Source of the DNA: Pseudomonas sp. S31
Lineage (GTDB): Bacteria > Pseudomonadota > Gammaproteobacteria > Pseudomonadales > Pseudomonadaceae
Length of the DNA stretch: 60,697 nt
Assembly: GCF_016648105.1 (NCBI RefSeq)
Contig: NZ_JACVVE010000036.1
Location: 1-60,697, forward strand
Direction: 5' to 3'
The translations under genes were made by a program, and so were the position numbers. The notes below the pieces were generated by a model. That model was not told the origin of the DNA. It did no database searches and saw only the letters and a list, made by a program, of their open reading frames with translations. Below, piece by piece: positions 26,223 through 35,224 of the stretch. Numbering within the stretch: the stretch's first letter is position 1; every line of letters begins with the position of its first letter.

Positions 26223-27890
26223 ATGCGTATTGTCCCGTTCCAGTCCCTGGCGCTCGCAGCCGCGATATTGAGCTGCTCCTCGGCCTATGCCGTGACCTTG
26301 GAGGGTGGCGCCGTGGCAGCGCCCGATCAATATGGCGCACAGGTGGCCGCCGATATCCTGAAGAAGGGCGGCAACGCGGTGGACGCCGCGGTCGCCACCG
26401 CTTTCACCCTGGCGGTGACCTATCCCGAGGCCGGCAACATCGGTGGCGGCGGCTTCATGACCTTGTTCGTCGACGGCAAGCCGTATTTCCTCGATTACCG
26501 CGAAGTGGCGCCCAAGGCCGCGACCCGCAACATGTATCTGGACGACAAGGGTGAGGTGATCGAGAACCTCAGCCTGGTTGGCGCCCGTGCCGCTGGCGTG
26601 CCGGGCACCGTGATGGGCCTGTGGGAGGCGCACCAGAAGTTCGGCAAGCTGCCCTGGAGCGAGTTGCTGACCCCGGCCATCGGCTATGCCCGCGACGGCT
26701 TCAAGATCGCCCAGAAGCAGTACCAGTACCGCGACGATGCCCAGGGCATGTTCAAGACCGCGACCAACTTCAACGACTATTTCGGCAACATGAAGGTGGG
26801 CGAGCCGTTCAAGCAGCCGGAAATGGCCCAGACCCTGGAGCGAATCGCCGACAAGGGTGCCAGCGAGTTCTATCAGGGCAAGACCGCCGACCTGCTGGTG
26901 GCGCAGATGCAGGCCGACAAAGGCTTGATCACCAAGGACGATCTCAAGGACTACAAGGCGCTGTGGCGCGAGCCGATCGCTATCGAGTGGCGCGGCAACG
27001 TGGTCTATACCGCGCCGCCGCCGAGCTCCGGTGGCGTGGCGCTGGCCCAGTTGCTGGGCATCAAGGAAGATCGCGCCGCCGACTTCAAGGGAGTGGCCCA
27101 TAACTCGGCGCAGTACATCCACCTGCTGGCGGAAATCGAGAAACGCGTGTTCGCCGACCGCGCCGACTACCTGGGCGACCCCGGCTTCACCCAGGTGCCG
27201 GTGGACCAACTGGTGGCCAAGGACTACCTGGCCAAGCGCGCCGCCCAGGTCAACCCCAAGGCGATCTCCGCCACCGATCAGGTCAAGCCGGGGCTGGAGC
27301 CGCACCAGACCACGCACTTCTCGATCGTAGACAAGGAGGGTAACGCGGTGAGCAACACCTATACCCTCAACCTCGACTATGGCAGCGGTGTCGTGGTCAA
27401 GGGCGCAGGCTTCCTGCTCAACGACGAGATGGATGATTTCAGCGCCAAGCCCGGCACCGCCAACGTATTCGGCGTGGTCGGCGGCGATGCCAACGCGATC
27501 GAGCCGGGCAAGCGCATGCTGTCGTCCATGAGCCCGAGCCTGATGACGCGCGATGGCAAGGTGGTGCTGGTGCTCGGCACTCCCGGCGGCTCGCGGATCT
27601 TCACCTCGATCTTCCAGGTGATGAACAACCTGTACGACTACGGCATGCCGCTGGAGAAGGCCGTGGCGGCGCAGCGTGTGCACCATCAGTTGCTGCCCAA
27701 GGACACGATCTACTTCGACAGCTATGCGCCGCTGACCGGCGCGGTGGCCGATGAGTTGAAGAAGATGGGCTACGTGCTGGAGGACCAGGGTTGGGAGATG
27801 GGCGATATCCAGGCGATCCGGGTGACCGGTGACAAGCTGGAGACCGCGTCGGATCCGCGTGGGCGTGGGGTGGGGGTGGTGGTCAAGTAA
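26223..27890 (+). CDS. ggt: Gamma-glutamyltranspeptidase precursor
   Basis: A 555-aa periplasmic N-terminal-nucleophile enzyme that splits glutathione and transfers or hydrolyses the gamma-glutamyl group. A signal peptide ends near residue 23 (SSAYA). The self-cleavage site and nucleophile is Thr363 in HQTTHFS, splitting the chain into large and small subunits. The substrate-binding MLSSMSPSL and the GTPGGSRI oxyanion region are intact. ATG 26223 is placed at the signal peptide. A GGAGGG/CCCTCC hairpin follows the stop. Confidence 0.95.
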   Translation: MRIVPFQSLALAAAILSCSSAYAVTLEGGAVAAPDQYGAQVAADILKKGGNAVDAAVATAFTLAVTYPEAGNIGGGGFMTLFVDGKPYFLDYREVAPKAATRNMYLDDKGEVIENLSLVGARAAGVPGTVMGLWEAHQKFGKLPWSELLTPAIGYARDGFKIAQKQYQYRDDAQGMFKTATNFNDYFGNMKVGEPFKQPEMAQTLERIADKGASEFYQGKTADLLVAQMQADKGLITKDDLKDYKALWREPIAIEWRGNVVYTAPPPSSGGVALAQLLGIKEDRAADFKGVAHNSAQYIHLLAEIEKRVFADRADYLGDPGFTQVPVDQLVAKDYLAKRAAQVNPKAISATDQVKPGLEPHQTTHFSIVDKEGNAVSNTYTLNLDYGSGVVVKGAGFLLNDEMDDFSAKPGTANVFGVVGGDANAIEPGKRMLSSMSPSLMTRDGKVVLVLGTPGGSRIFTSIFQVMNNLYDYGMPLEKAVAAQRVHHQLLPKDTIYFDSYAPLTGAVADELKKMGYVLEDQGWEMGDIQAIRVTGDKLETASDPRGRGVGVVVK

Positions 27891-27908
27891 CGACGTTCGA
27901 GATTGCCG

Positions 27909-27928
27909 GGAGGGCTCCGCCCTCCTTT
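27909..27928 (+). terminator. Terminator after ggt
   Basis: Stem GGAGGG-ctccg-CCCTCC followed by TTT, 19 bases past the ggt stop. Confidence 0.6.
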
Positions 27929-27991
27929 CGCGGCGCGAGGCCGCTCCTACAGAAACCCGTACAGGGGTGTAGGAGCGGCCTTGCGCCGCGA
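27928..27991. repeat. Paired REP elements (BIME-like)
   Basis: Two inverted copies of the P. putida-type REP: TCGCGGCGCGAGGCCGCTCC at the left and its near complement with GTAGGAGCGGCCTTGCGCCG at the right, 18 bases apart, between two convergent genes. Confidence 0.8.
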
Positions 27992-27993
27992 TA

Positions 27994-28010
27994 GGGCCGC
28001 AAAGCGGCCC
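27994..28010 (-). terminator. Hairpin after the chemoreceptor gene
   Basis: Perfect GGGCCGC-aaa-GCGGCCC stem 14 bases from the mcpS stop. It could end transcription of mcpS; a clear U-run is missing. Confidence 0.45.
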
Positions 28011-28023
28011 CAGAAGCTGAAGG

Positions 28024-29943
28024 TCAGACCCGGAACTGGCTGACCAGCATCTGCAGGTGCCCACCCAGGCGCGCCAGCTCGACGCTGGATGCCGCCGTTT
28101 CGTCGCTGGCCGCAGCGGTCTGCTCCGACACATCGCGGACATTGAGGATGCTGCGGCTGATCTCCTCGGCCACCGCGCTTTGCTGCTCGGCGGCTGCGGC
28201 GATCTGCTGGTTCATCGACTGGATGCTGGACACCGTGCTGGTGATGTTCTCCAGCGACGCACCGGCCTTGCGCGCCAGTTCCACGCTGCTGTCGGTCAGG
28301 GTGCGGCTGCCTTGCATGGCGTTGGCCACCTGCTGGGTTCCGGCCTGCAGGCCCGCCACCAGCTCCTCGATCTCCTCGGTGGACTTCTGCGTACGCTGGG
28401 CCAGCCCGCGTACTTCGTCGGCGACCACGGCGAAGCCGCGCCCCGCCTCACCGGCACGGGCCGCCTCGATGGCCGCGTTGAGCGCCAGCAGGTTGGTCTG
28501 CTCGGCCACCGACTTGATCACATCCATGACGCTGCCGATCTTCTGGCTTTCCTGCTGCAACAGGCTCATGGCTTCGGTCGAGCGGTGGACTTCCTCGGCC
28601 AGGCGTTCGATCTGGCGAATCGCCTCGCCCACAACGCGGTCGCCGGCACGGGCTTCGCCGTCGGCGCCGGTGGCAGCGTGGGAAGCCTGCTCAGCGTTGC
28701 GCGCCACTTCCTGCACGGTCGCGGCCATTTCATGCATGGCGGTCGCCACTTGGTCGGTCTCGACCTTCTGGCTGTTGGCACCGGCGCTGGTCTGCTCGGT
28801 GACCGCCGACAGCTCCTCGGCGGCACTGGCGATCTGCGTGACACCGTCGCGGATGCCGCCGATCAGTTCGCGCAGGGTGGTGCCCATGTGGCTGATGCCT
28901 TGCTGCAGCACGCCCAGCTCGTCGCGGCGGGTCACGCGCAGGTTCTGGGTCAGGTCGCCACCGGCGATTTTCTCCACCGCCACCAGGGTTTCACGCAGCG
29001 GGCGGGTGATCTGGCGGGTGATGAGCACTGCGGCCAGCACGCCCACCAGCAACGCCAGCAGCGTGGCAATGATCTGCATGCTGCGGGCCTGGGCGCTTTC
29101 GGCGTCGCGGCGTTCGATCTGGATCTGGTAGAGCTGATCGCTGCGCTTGACGATATCGGCGCCCTGCACGGTCATTTCCGCACGCGCGATGGTGATCTGC
29201 GCCACTGCATCGCGGAACTGGCGCACGGCGTCACGGTAGGCCTGCACGGCCTGGTCGAACTGTTGCAGGCGGGCCGCTTCGTTGGGCAACTGGCGCTTGA
29301 GCGCATCGACCTGCGCCAAGGCGCTGTCGAGTTGGCCGAGGGCGGCCTGTTCGTTGGCTGCACTGTTGTCGGCGATGTAGCCGCGCACGTCCACGCGCAC
29401 TTGCAGCAGTTGCTGGCGGGCGTCGCTGACCAGTCTGTACTGCTCCAGGTGTACGCTGTCGGCCTCCGGGCGGTTCAGCACGTCGCGACTGAGGGTTTCC
29501 ATGGCCTGGTCGGCATTGGCTGCCGATACGTTCATCGCCTCCTGGGCAGCCAGGCTGCTCTTGTAGCCGACGCGCATCTTGGCCAGCGAGACCTTGTACT
29601 GCTCGATGGTACCGCCCAGCTCCTGCAGCAGCTTGACGTTGGCCGGGCTGATGAAGGTGGTGACCAGGTGCTGTTGCTGCTTGCTGAAGGCCTCCAGCTT
29701 GGTCAGGGTGTTGGCGGCCGCCGCATCGTCGCCGTTGGCGATCATGTACTGCAGGCGGGCGACCCGCAGGTCGGTCAGGTCCTTGTTGAGCTGGCCGATG
29801 TCGCCCATCCAGTTGCTACGGTCGATCAGGCTGCCCAGGCTGTTCCAGCCGGTCAGGGCCAGCAGGCCGGTCAGGATCAGGACCAGGCCAAAGCCCAGGC
29901 CCAGCTTGAGGTTGACGCTGATATTGGCAAACCAGCTGTTCAT
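28024..29943 (-). CDS. mcpS: Methyl-accepting chemotaxis protein, McpS-type
   Basis: A 639-aa chemoreceptor: membrane helix at about 12-33, a long helical periplasmic domain (about 35-285) of the HBM type, a second helix at about 288-310, HAMP, then the cytoplasmic signalling hairpin with the highly conserved tip (SVAEQTNLLALNAAIEAA). Length and N-terminal sequence closely match, from memory, P. putida KT2440 McpS, which senses malate, succinate, fumarate and other TCA-cycle acids. No C-terminal CheR-binding pentapeptide is seen. A FliA-type promoter lies upstream, so it should be expressed with the flagellar regulon. The HBM helices contain Arg residues suited to binding acids. Confidence 0.88.
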   Translation of the reverse strand: MNSWFANISVNLKLGLGFGLVLILTGLLALTGWNSLGSLIDRSNWMGDIGQLNKDLTDLRVARLQYMIANGDDAAAANTLTKLEAFSKQQQHLVTTFISPANVKLLQELGGTIEQYKVSLAKMRVGYKSSLAAQEAMNVSAANADQAMETLSRDVLNRPEADSVHLEQYRLVSDARQQLLQVRVDVRGYIADNSAANEQAALGQLDSALAQVDALKRQLPNEAARLQQFDQAVQAYRDAVRQFRDAVAQITIARAEMTVQGADIVKRSDQLYQIQIERRDAESAQARSMQIIATLLALLVGVLAAVLITRQITRPLRETLVAVEKIAGGDLTQNLRVTRRDELGVLQQGISHMGTTLRELIGGIRDGVTQIASAAEELSAVTEQTSAGANSQKVETDQVATAMHEMAATVQEVARNAEQASHAATGADGEARAGDRVVGEAIRQIERLAEEVHRSTEAMSLLQQESQKIGSVMDVIKSVAEQTNLLALNAAIEAARAGEAGRGFAVVADEVRGLAQRTQKSTEEIEELVAGLQAGTQQVANAMQGSRTLTDSSVELARKAGASLENITSTVSSIQSMNQQIAAAAEQQSAVAEEISRSILNVRDVSEQTAAASDETAASSVELARLGGHLQMLVSQFRV

Positions 29944-30028
29944 GCACGCTCTCCAGAAAGTTGTTCGCTCACTTGATCTTCGATCGCAGGGCGTTGTTCT
30001 TCTGGGGGCCTGCTGATTCGTGCAGGGG

Positions 30029-30055
30029 TTATCGGCAGGGAACCGCGAAGCTGAA
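30029..30055 (-). promoter_or_regulatory. FliA (sigma-28) promoter for mcpS
   Basis: On the minus strand, TTCA, then 15 bases, then GCCGATAA: an exact -10 for the motility sigma factor and a partial -35. It lies about 86 bases upstream of the mcpS ATG. Confidence 0.7.
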
Positions 30056-30109
30056 ACGCTTTTTCAGCCAAGATGCAACCCTATGAAAACGTTTGCGTTT
30101 TGCATGAGG

Positions 30110-30137
30110 CCTGTTCGCGGGCTGGCCCGCGAACAGG
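30110..30137. repeat. Perfect REP-type palindrome
   Basis: Arms of 13 bp (CCTGTTCGCGGGC and GCCCGCGAACAGG) around a 2-base loop, 14 bases after the stop of the zinc-peptidase gene. It may also slow transcription leaving that gene. Confidence 0.7.
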
Positions 30138-30151
30138 GTGGTGGCGATCTT

Positions 30152-31036
30152 TCAGAGACTGCGCGCGCTGAAGGTATCGCAGCTGTTCACATCGCCTTGG
30201 GCGAACCCCGCCTTGAACCAGCGCACGCGCTGCGCCGAGGTGCCATGGGTGAACGAGTCCGGGACCACGCGTCCCTGGCCCTGCTGCTGCAGGCGATCGT
30301 CGCCAATGGCATTGGCCGCATTCAACGCTTCCTCGACGTCGCCCGGTTCCAGCCAGTTCAGACGCTGTTGCGCCTGGTAGGCCCAGACCCCGGCCAGGCA
30401 GTCGGCCTGCAGCTCCTGGCGCACCAGCAGGCCATTGTCGCCTTCCATGCGCTGGCCGGCGCGGCGGGCGGCATCGACCTTGGCCGAGACACCGAGCAGG
30501 GTCTGCACATGGTGGCCGATCTCGTGGGCGATGACATAGGCCTGGGCGAAATCGCCGGCAGCGGCGAAGCGCGTTTCCATCTCACGGAAGAATGACATGT
30601 CCAGGTACACCCGCTGGTCGGCCGGGCAGTAGAACGGCCCGACGGCTGCCGAGGCGAAGCCGCATGCGGAGTTCACCTGGCCGCTGAACAGCACCAGCTT
30701 GGGGTCGCGGTACTGCTTGCCAGCCTGGGAGAACAGGGCCTTCCAGGTGTCCTCGGTATCGCCCAGTACCGAGGCGACGAACTCGGCCTGTTCGTCGTTG
30801 GCCGGCGGCGCTTTGCCACCGGCGCCGACCGGAGCGGTTTGCTGCTGCTCCATCTGCCCGGCGAGCTGGCCGAGGATCTGCAGCGGGTCCTGGCCCGTGA
30901 TCCAACCGATACCGACGATCAACAGGATCGCGCCGAGGCCCAGCCCCTTGCCGCCACCGAAGCGCATGCCGCCGCCACCGCCTTCGCCGCGGGCATCGAC
31001 AACATTGTCGCTGCGCCGGCCTTTTCGCCAATCCAT
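30152..31036 (-). CDS. ypfJ: YpfJ-family neutral zinc metallopeptidase
   Basis: A 294-aa membrane-anchored protein of the Zn_peptidase (PF04228) family. The N-terminus is charged and glycine-rich (DARGEGGGGGMRFGGG), followed by a single hydrophobic helix at about 32-47 and a C-terminal metallopeptidase domain with HEIGHH and a following Glu/Asp-rich helix (RQELQADCLAG). The function of the family is unclear. GGAGAG precedes ATG 31036. It is divergent from pcaH. Confidence 0.88.
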   Translation of the reverse strand: MDWRKGRRSDNVVDARGEGGGGGMRFGGGKGLGLGAILLIVGIGWITGQDPLQILGQLAGQMEQQQTAPVGAGGKAPPANDEQAEFVASVLGDTEDTWKALFSQAGKQYRDPKLVLFSGQVNSACGFASAAVGPFYCPADQRVYLDMSFFREMETRFAAAGDFAQAYVIAHEIGHHVQTLLGVSAKVDAARRAGQRMEGDNGLLVRQELQADCLAGVWAYQAQQRLNWLEPGDVEEALNAANAIGDDRLQQQGQGRVVPDSFTHGTSAQRVRWFKAGFAQGDVNSCDTFSARSL

Positions 31037-31094
31037 GAGTGCTCTCCGAAGCGTGAAACATGAAGTCATAGACTAGTTCACCGCGCGCAAAGGT

Positions 31095-31126
31095 ACTAAT
31101 ACATAACCATTTGGTTATGTATTAGT
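31095..31126. promoter_or_regulatory. Perfect 32-bp palindrome matching the PcaQ operator
   Basis: Two 15-bp arms (ACTAATACATAACCA and its exact reverse complement) separated by TT. The centre reads ATAACC-ATTT-GGTTAT, which fits the ATAACC-N4-GGTTAA site described for the LysR regulator PcaQ of protocatechuate genes. It lies about 135 bases before pcaH and about 60 bases before ypfJ, in the divergent gap. Confidence 0.75.
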
Positions 31127-31259
31127 CGTGCGATTTCAATGTTCATCCCGCGCGACCTATCCGAAACTGCAAGTCCCTGTAACAGCCGGCTTTCCGGCGA
31201 TGGGCTTCATGGAAGCCCCATGCGGGGGTATTCACATAATTCCAAGAGAGGAAAACGGC

Positions 31260-31979
31260 ATGCCCGCCCAGGACAACAGCCGCTTCGTGATCCGTGATCG
31301 CAACTGGCACCCCAAGGCCCTCACGCCCGACTACAAGACGTCCATTGCCCGCTCGCCGCGCCAGGCACTGGTCAGCATCCCGCAGTCGGTCAGCGAAACC
31401 ACCGGCCCTGACTTTTCCCACTTGGGCTTCGGTGCCCATGACCATGACCTGCTGCTGAACTTCAACAACGGTGGCTTGCCGATTGGTGAGCGCATCATCC
31501 TGGCCGGCCGCGTGCTCGACCAGTACGGCAAGCCGGTGCCCAACACCCTGGTGGAAATCTGGCAGGCCAACGCCGGCGGTCGCTACCGCCACAAGAACGA
31601 CCGTTACCTGGCCCCGCTGGACCCGAACTTCGGCGGCGTGGGTCGTTGCCTCACCGACCGTGATGGCTTCTACAGCTTCCGCACCATCAAGCCGGGCCCG
31701 TACCCATGGCGCAACGGCCCCAACGACTGGCGTCCGGCGCACATCCACGTCTCCGTCAGCGGCCCGGCCATCGCCACCAAGCTGATCACCCAGCTGTATT
31801 TCGAAGGCGACCCGTTGATCCCGCTGTGCCCGATCGTCAAGTCGATCGCCAACCCCGAAGCGGTGCAGCAACTGATCGCCCGGCTCGACATGGGCCATGC
31901 CAACCCCATGGACGCCCTGGCCTATCGCTTCGACATCGTGCTGCGTGGCCAGCGCAAGACCCACTTCGAGAACTGCTGA
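31260..31979 (+). CDS. pcaH: Protocatechuate 3,4-dioxygenase beta subunit
   Basis: A 239-aa iron-binding subunit of the intradiol dioxygenase that opens protocatechuate to 3-carboxy-cis,cis-muconate in the beta-ketoadipate pathway. The four Fe(III) ligands are visible: Tyr109 (GGRYRH), Tyr148 (GPYPW), His161 and His163 (AHIHV). AGAGAGG lies before the ATG at 31260. pcaG follows after 10 bases; the two form the hetero-oligomer. Control by protocatechuate through the upstream palindrome is likely. Confidence 0.96.
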   Translation: MPAQDNSRFVIRDRNWHPKALTPDYKTSIARSPRQALVSIPQSVSETTGPDFSHLGFGAHDHDLLLNFNNGGLPIGERIILAGRVLDQYGKPVPNTLVEIWQANAGGRYRHKNDRYLAPLDPNFGGVGRCLTDRDGFYSFRTIKPGPYPWRNGPNDWRPAHIHVSVSGPAIATKLITQLYFEGDPLIPLCPIVKSIANPEAVQQLIARLDMGHANPMDALAYRFDIVLRGQRKTHFENC

Positions 31980-31989
31980 GGACACCGTC

Positions 31990-32595
31990 ATGCCAATCGA
32001 ACTGCTGCCGGAAACTCCTTCGCAGACCGCCGGCCCCTACGTGCACATCGGCCTGGCCCTGGAAGCGGCCGGCAACCCCACGCGCGACAAGGAAATCTGG
32101 AATCGCCTGGCCAAGCCCGATGCTCCGGGCGAGCACATCCTGCTGATCGGCCAGGTCTACGACGGCAACGGCCACCTGGTGCGCGACTCGTTCCTGGAAA
32201 TCTGGCAGGCCGACGCCAACGGCCAGTACCAGGATGCCTACAACCTGGAAAACGCCTTCAACAGCTTCGGCCGTACCGCCACCACGTTCGATGCCGGTGA
32301 GTGGACCGTGTACACGGTCAAGCCGGGTGTGGTGAACAACGCCGCCGGTGTGCCGATGGCGCCGCACATCAACCTCGCCCTGTTCGCTCGGGGGATCAAC
32401 ATCCACCTGCATACCCGGGTGTACTTCGATGATGAGGCCGAGGCCAATGCCAAGTGCCCGGTGCTCAACCTGATCGAGCAGCCGCAGCGCCGCGAGACGT
32501 TGATCGCCAAGCGGTGCGAAGTGGATGGGAAGACGGCGTATCGCTTCGATATCCGTATTCAGGGGGAAGGGGAGACGGTGTTCTTCGACTTCTGA
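31990..32595 (+). CDS. pcaG: Protocatechuate 3,4-dioxygenase alpha subunit
   Basis: A 201-aa alpha subunit with the same beta-sandwich fold as PcaH but without the full set of iron ligands. The start PIELLPETPSQTAGPYVHIG is typical and the length fits. It pairs with PcaH, 10 bases upstream. Other pca genes are not in this window, as usual for Pseudomonas, where the pathway is scattered. Confidence 0.96.
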   Translation: MPIELLPETPSQTAGPYVHIGLALEAAGNPTRDKEIWNRLAKPDAPGEHILLIGQVYDGNGHLVRDSFLEIWQADANGQYQDAYNLENAFNSFGRTATTFDAGEWTVYTVKPGVVNNAAGVPMAPHINLALFARGINIHLHTRVYFDDEAEANAKCPVLNLIEQPQRRETLIAKRCEVDGKTAYRFDIRIQGEGETVFFDF

Positions 32596-32623
32596 GTGAA
32601 ACCTGGGGGCCGCTTTGCCGCCC

Positions 32624-32676
32624 ATTCGCGGGACAAGACGCAGCGGCGAACCGCCGCAGCGACTTGTCCCGCGAAT
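32624..32676. repeat. REP-like inverted repeat between pcaG and trmA
   Basis: Perfect 14-bp arms ATTCGCGGGACAAG and CTTGTCCCGCGAAT with an inner stem GCGGCG-aac-CGCCGC. It lies between converging genes and may help end both transcripts. Confidence 0.75.
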
Positions 32677-32679
32677 GCT

Positions 32680-33765
32680 TTAACGGCGAACCAGCAGAAC
32701 GCCGCTTTCCATGTGGTGGGTATAGGGGAACTGGTCGAACAGCGCACAGCGCTCGATGCGGTGCGTGTCCTGCAACTGGGCGATGTTCGCTGCCAGTGTC
32801 TCGGGATTGCACGAGATGTACAGGATCCGCTCGAAACGCCGGGTCAGCTCGCAGGTGTCCGGGTCCATCCCGGCACGCGGCGGGTCGACGAACACCGTGC
32901 CGAACTCGTAGCTCTTCAGGTCGATGCCTTCCAGGCGGCGGAACGGGCGCACCTCGTTCAATGCCTGGGTCAGTTCTTCGGCCGACAGGCGCACCAGCCG
33001 CACGTTGTCCACGCCGTTCTCGTCGAGGTTGCTCAGCGCGGCGTTGACCGAGGTCTTGCTGATCTCGGTGGCCAGCACCTGGCGCACGCGAGTGGCCAGT
33101 GGCAGGGTGAAGTTGCCATTGCCGCAATACAGTTCCAGCAGGTCGTCGTCGCGCTCGCCAATGGCCTCGAAGGCCCAGCTCAGCATCTTCTGGTTCACCG
33201 CGCCGTTGGGCTGGGTGAACGCCCCTTCGGGCTGGCGATAGCTGAACACGCGGCCAGCGACGTCAAGCTGTTCTACCGCATAGTCACGGCCGATCACCAG
33301 GCGCTTGCCCTTGGAACGGCCGATCACGCTCACTCCGAGGTCCTCTGCCAGCTGCCGTGCCGCCACTTCCCAGGCCTCGTCCAGCGGGCGGTGGTAGCAC
33401 ATCGTGACCATCGCATCGCCGGCCAGGGTGGTGAGGAACTCGACCTGGAACAGGCGGTTGCTCAGCGCCTCGCTGGCCTGCCAGGCGGCTTTGAGGCGCG
33501 GCATCAGTTCGTTGATGCGCTGGCTGGCGATGGGAAAGTCGTCGATCAGGATCGCCTTGTGCTTCTCGCCCGGGGCGAACATCGCGTAGTGGCGTTGGCC
33601 TTCTTCGCGCCACAGGCGGAATTCGGCGCGCAGGCGATAGTGCTCGCGGGGCGAGTCGAACACGGCCGGTTCCGGAGCACCGAACGGGGCCAGCAGCTCG
33701 CGCAGGCGCTCGACCTTGGCGTCGAGCTGGCTGGCATAGGAAGAGGGGTCGAAGACGGCACTCAT
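32680..33765 (-). CDS. trmA: tRNA (uracil-5-)-methyltransferase TrmA
   Basis: A 361-aa SAM enzyme making m5U54 in the T-loop of tRNA. The SAM-binding LELYCGNGNFTLPLA and the nucleophile cysteine in ILYISCNPETLA are present. Length matches the family. Its ATG overlaps the stop of the upstream purine permease as ATGA, so the two are probably translated together, an unexpected partner. Confidence 0.95.
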   Translation of the reverse strand: MSAVFDPSSYASQLDAKVERLRELLAPFGAPEPAVFDSPREHYRLRAEFRLWREEGQRHYAMFAPGEKHKAILIDDFPIASQRINELMPRLKAAWQASEALSNRLFQVEFLTTLAGDAMVTMCYHRPLDEAWEVAARQLAEDLGVSVIGRSKGKRLVIGRDYAVEQLDVAGRVFSYRQPEGAFTQPNGAVNQKMLSWAFEAIGERDDDLLELYCGNGNFTLPLATRVRQVLATEISKTSVNAALSNLDENGVDNVRLVRLSAEELTQALNEVRPFRRLEGIDLKSYEFGTVFVDPPRAGMDPDTCELTRRFERILYISCNPETLAANIAQLQDTHRIERCALFDQFPYTHHMESGVLLVRR

Positions 33766-35057
33766 GCGTTGAACCAGCCCAGCTTGATGACGAACAGGAT
33801 GGAAAGGATCACCAGGGCCGGGTTCAGGTCGCGGTGGCGACCCGAGATCAGCTTGACGGCGGTCCAGGAAATGAAACCGAAGGCGATGCCGTTGGCGATC
33901 GAATAGGTCAGTGGCATGGCCAGGGCGGTCACCACCACCGGAGCGGCCTCGGTGACGTCGTCCCAGTTGATCTCGGCCAGGCCCGAGGCCATCAGCACCG
34001 CGACGAACAGCAGCGCCGGGGCGGTGGCGAAGGCCGGTACGCTACCGGCCAGCGGGGCGAAGAACAGCGCCAGCAGGAACAGCACGGCGACCACGATGGC
34101 GGTCAGGCCGGTGCGGCCCCCGGCGCTGACGCCGGCCGCCGATTCGATGTAGCTGGTGGTGGTCGAGGTGCCCAGCAGCGAGCCGGCCATGGCTGCGGTG
34201 CTGTCGGCGATCAGGGCGCGGCCCATCTTCGGCATGTGGCCGTCCTTGCCCATCAGCCCGGCGCGCTTGGCCACGCCGATCAGGGTGCCGGAGTTGTCGA
34301 ACAGGTCGACGAACAGGAAAGCGAAGATCACGCTGACCAGGCCCACGTCCAGGGCGCCCTTGATATCCAGCTGAAGGAAGGTCGGGGCCAGTGAAGGTGG
34401 CATCGAGACCACGCCGCCGAACGGCGTGACGCCCATCAGGATCGCGGCGATGGTCACCGCCAGGATGCCGATCAGCACGGCGCCACGGACCTTGAGAGAC
34501 TCCAGGCCGACGATCAGGAAGAAGCCCAGGGTGGCGAGGATCGGTGCGGGCTGCTTGAGGTCGCCCAGGCCTACCAGGGTAGCGGGGTTATCGACGACGA
34601 TGCCCGCGTTATGCAGGGCGATCAGCGCCAGGAACAGACCGATACCGGCAGCGATGGCCGAGCGCAGCGGCAGCGGGATGCTGTTCACGATCCATTCGCG
34701 GATGCGGAAGATCGACAGCAGGAAGAACATCACTGCCGAGAGGAACACTGCACCCAGCGCCACTTGCCAGGTGTGGCCCATGTGCAGGACCACGGTGTAG
34801 GTGAAGAAGGCGTTCAGGCCCATGCCCGGCGCCAGGGCGATCGGGTAGTTGGCGATCAGGCCCATGGTCGTCGAGCCGATGGCTGCGGCGAGGCAGGTGG
34901 CGACGAAGATCGCGCCCTTGTCCATGCCGGTTTCGCCGAGGATGCTCGGGTTGACGAACAGGATGTAGGCCATGGCCAGGAACGTGGTGACACCGGCGAG
35001 AATCTCGGTGCGCACGTTGGTGTTGTGTGCTCTTAGTTGAAACAGCCTTTCCAGCAT
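33762..35057 (-). CDS. AzgA-type purine permease (NCS2 superfamily)
   Basis: A 431-aa membrane transporter with about 13-14 helices. The start RTEILAGVTTFLAMAYILFVNP, then IALAPGMGLNAFF and TSTTTSYIESAAGVSAGGRTGL, marks the AzgA/GhxP/PurP group, which imports adenine, guanine or hypoxanthine with protons. Which purine is used cannot be told. It shares a 4-base overlap with trmA. The upstream gap (35058-35314) holds a small dyad and a REP pair. Confidence 0.92.
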   Translation of the reverse strand: MLERLFQLRAHNTNVRTEILAGVTTFLAMAYILFVNPSILGETGMDKGAIFVATCLAAAIGSTTMGLIANYPIALAPGMGLNAFFTYTVVLHMGHTWQVALGAVFLSAVMFFLLSIFRIREWIVNSIPLPLRSAIAAGIGLFLALIALHNAGIVVDNPATLVGLGDLKQPAPILATLGFFLIVGLESLKVRGAVLIGILAVTIAAILMGVTPFGGVVSMPPSLAPTFLQLDIKGALDVGLVSVIFAFLFVDLFDNSGTLIGVAKRAGLMGKDGHMPKMGRALIADSTAAMAGSLLGTSTTTSYIESAAGVSAGGRTGLTAIVVAVLFLLALFFAPLAGSVPAFATAPALLFVAVLMASGLAEINWDDVTEAAPVVVTALAMPLTYSIANGIAFGFISWTAVKLISGRHRDLNPALVILSILFVIKLGWFNA

Positions 35058-35120
35058 GCCCGCTCCCCAAGGCGCCTCTGGGGCGCCGTGAATGTATCGA
35101 CCCCATCAGCAAAGCACAGT

Positions 35121-35135
35121 GCGTACCGGGTACGC
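35121..35135. promoter_or_regulatory. Small inverted repeat upstream of the purine permease
   Basis: GCGTACC-G-GGTACGC, 64 bases before the permease start. It could be an operator; no regulator is nearby. Confidence 0.35.
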
Positions 35136-35224
35136 AGGTTTTGTGTGGGGCGGAAAAAAGCCGCGCATCATACCAGCATGCTGGTCGGGGGCCTATGGCC
35201 GTTGGGGGGATGGGTGTGCTGTTG

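Noticed and set aside
35058..35180. Purine riboswitch before the purine permease
   Set aside because: No paired three-way-junction core of the purine class was seen; only a small dyad and a GGCGCC stem.
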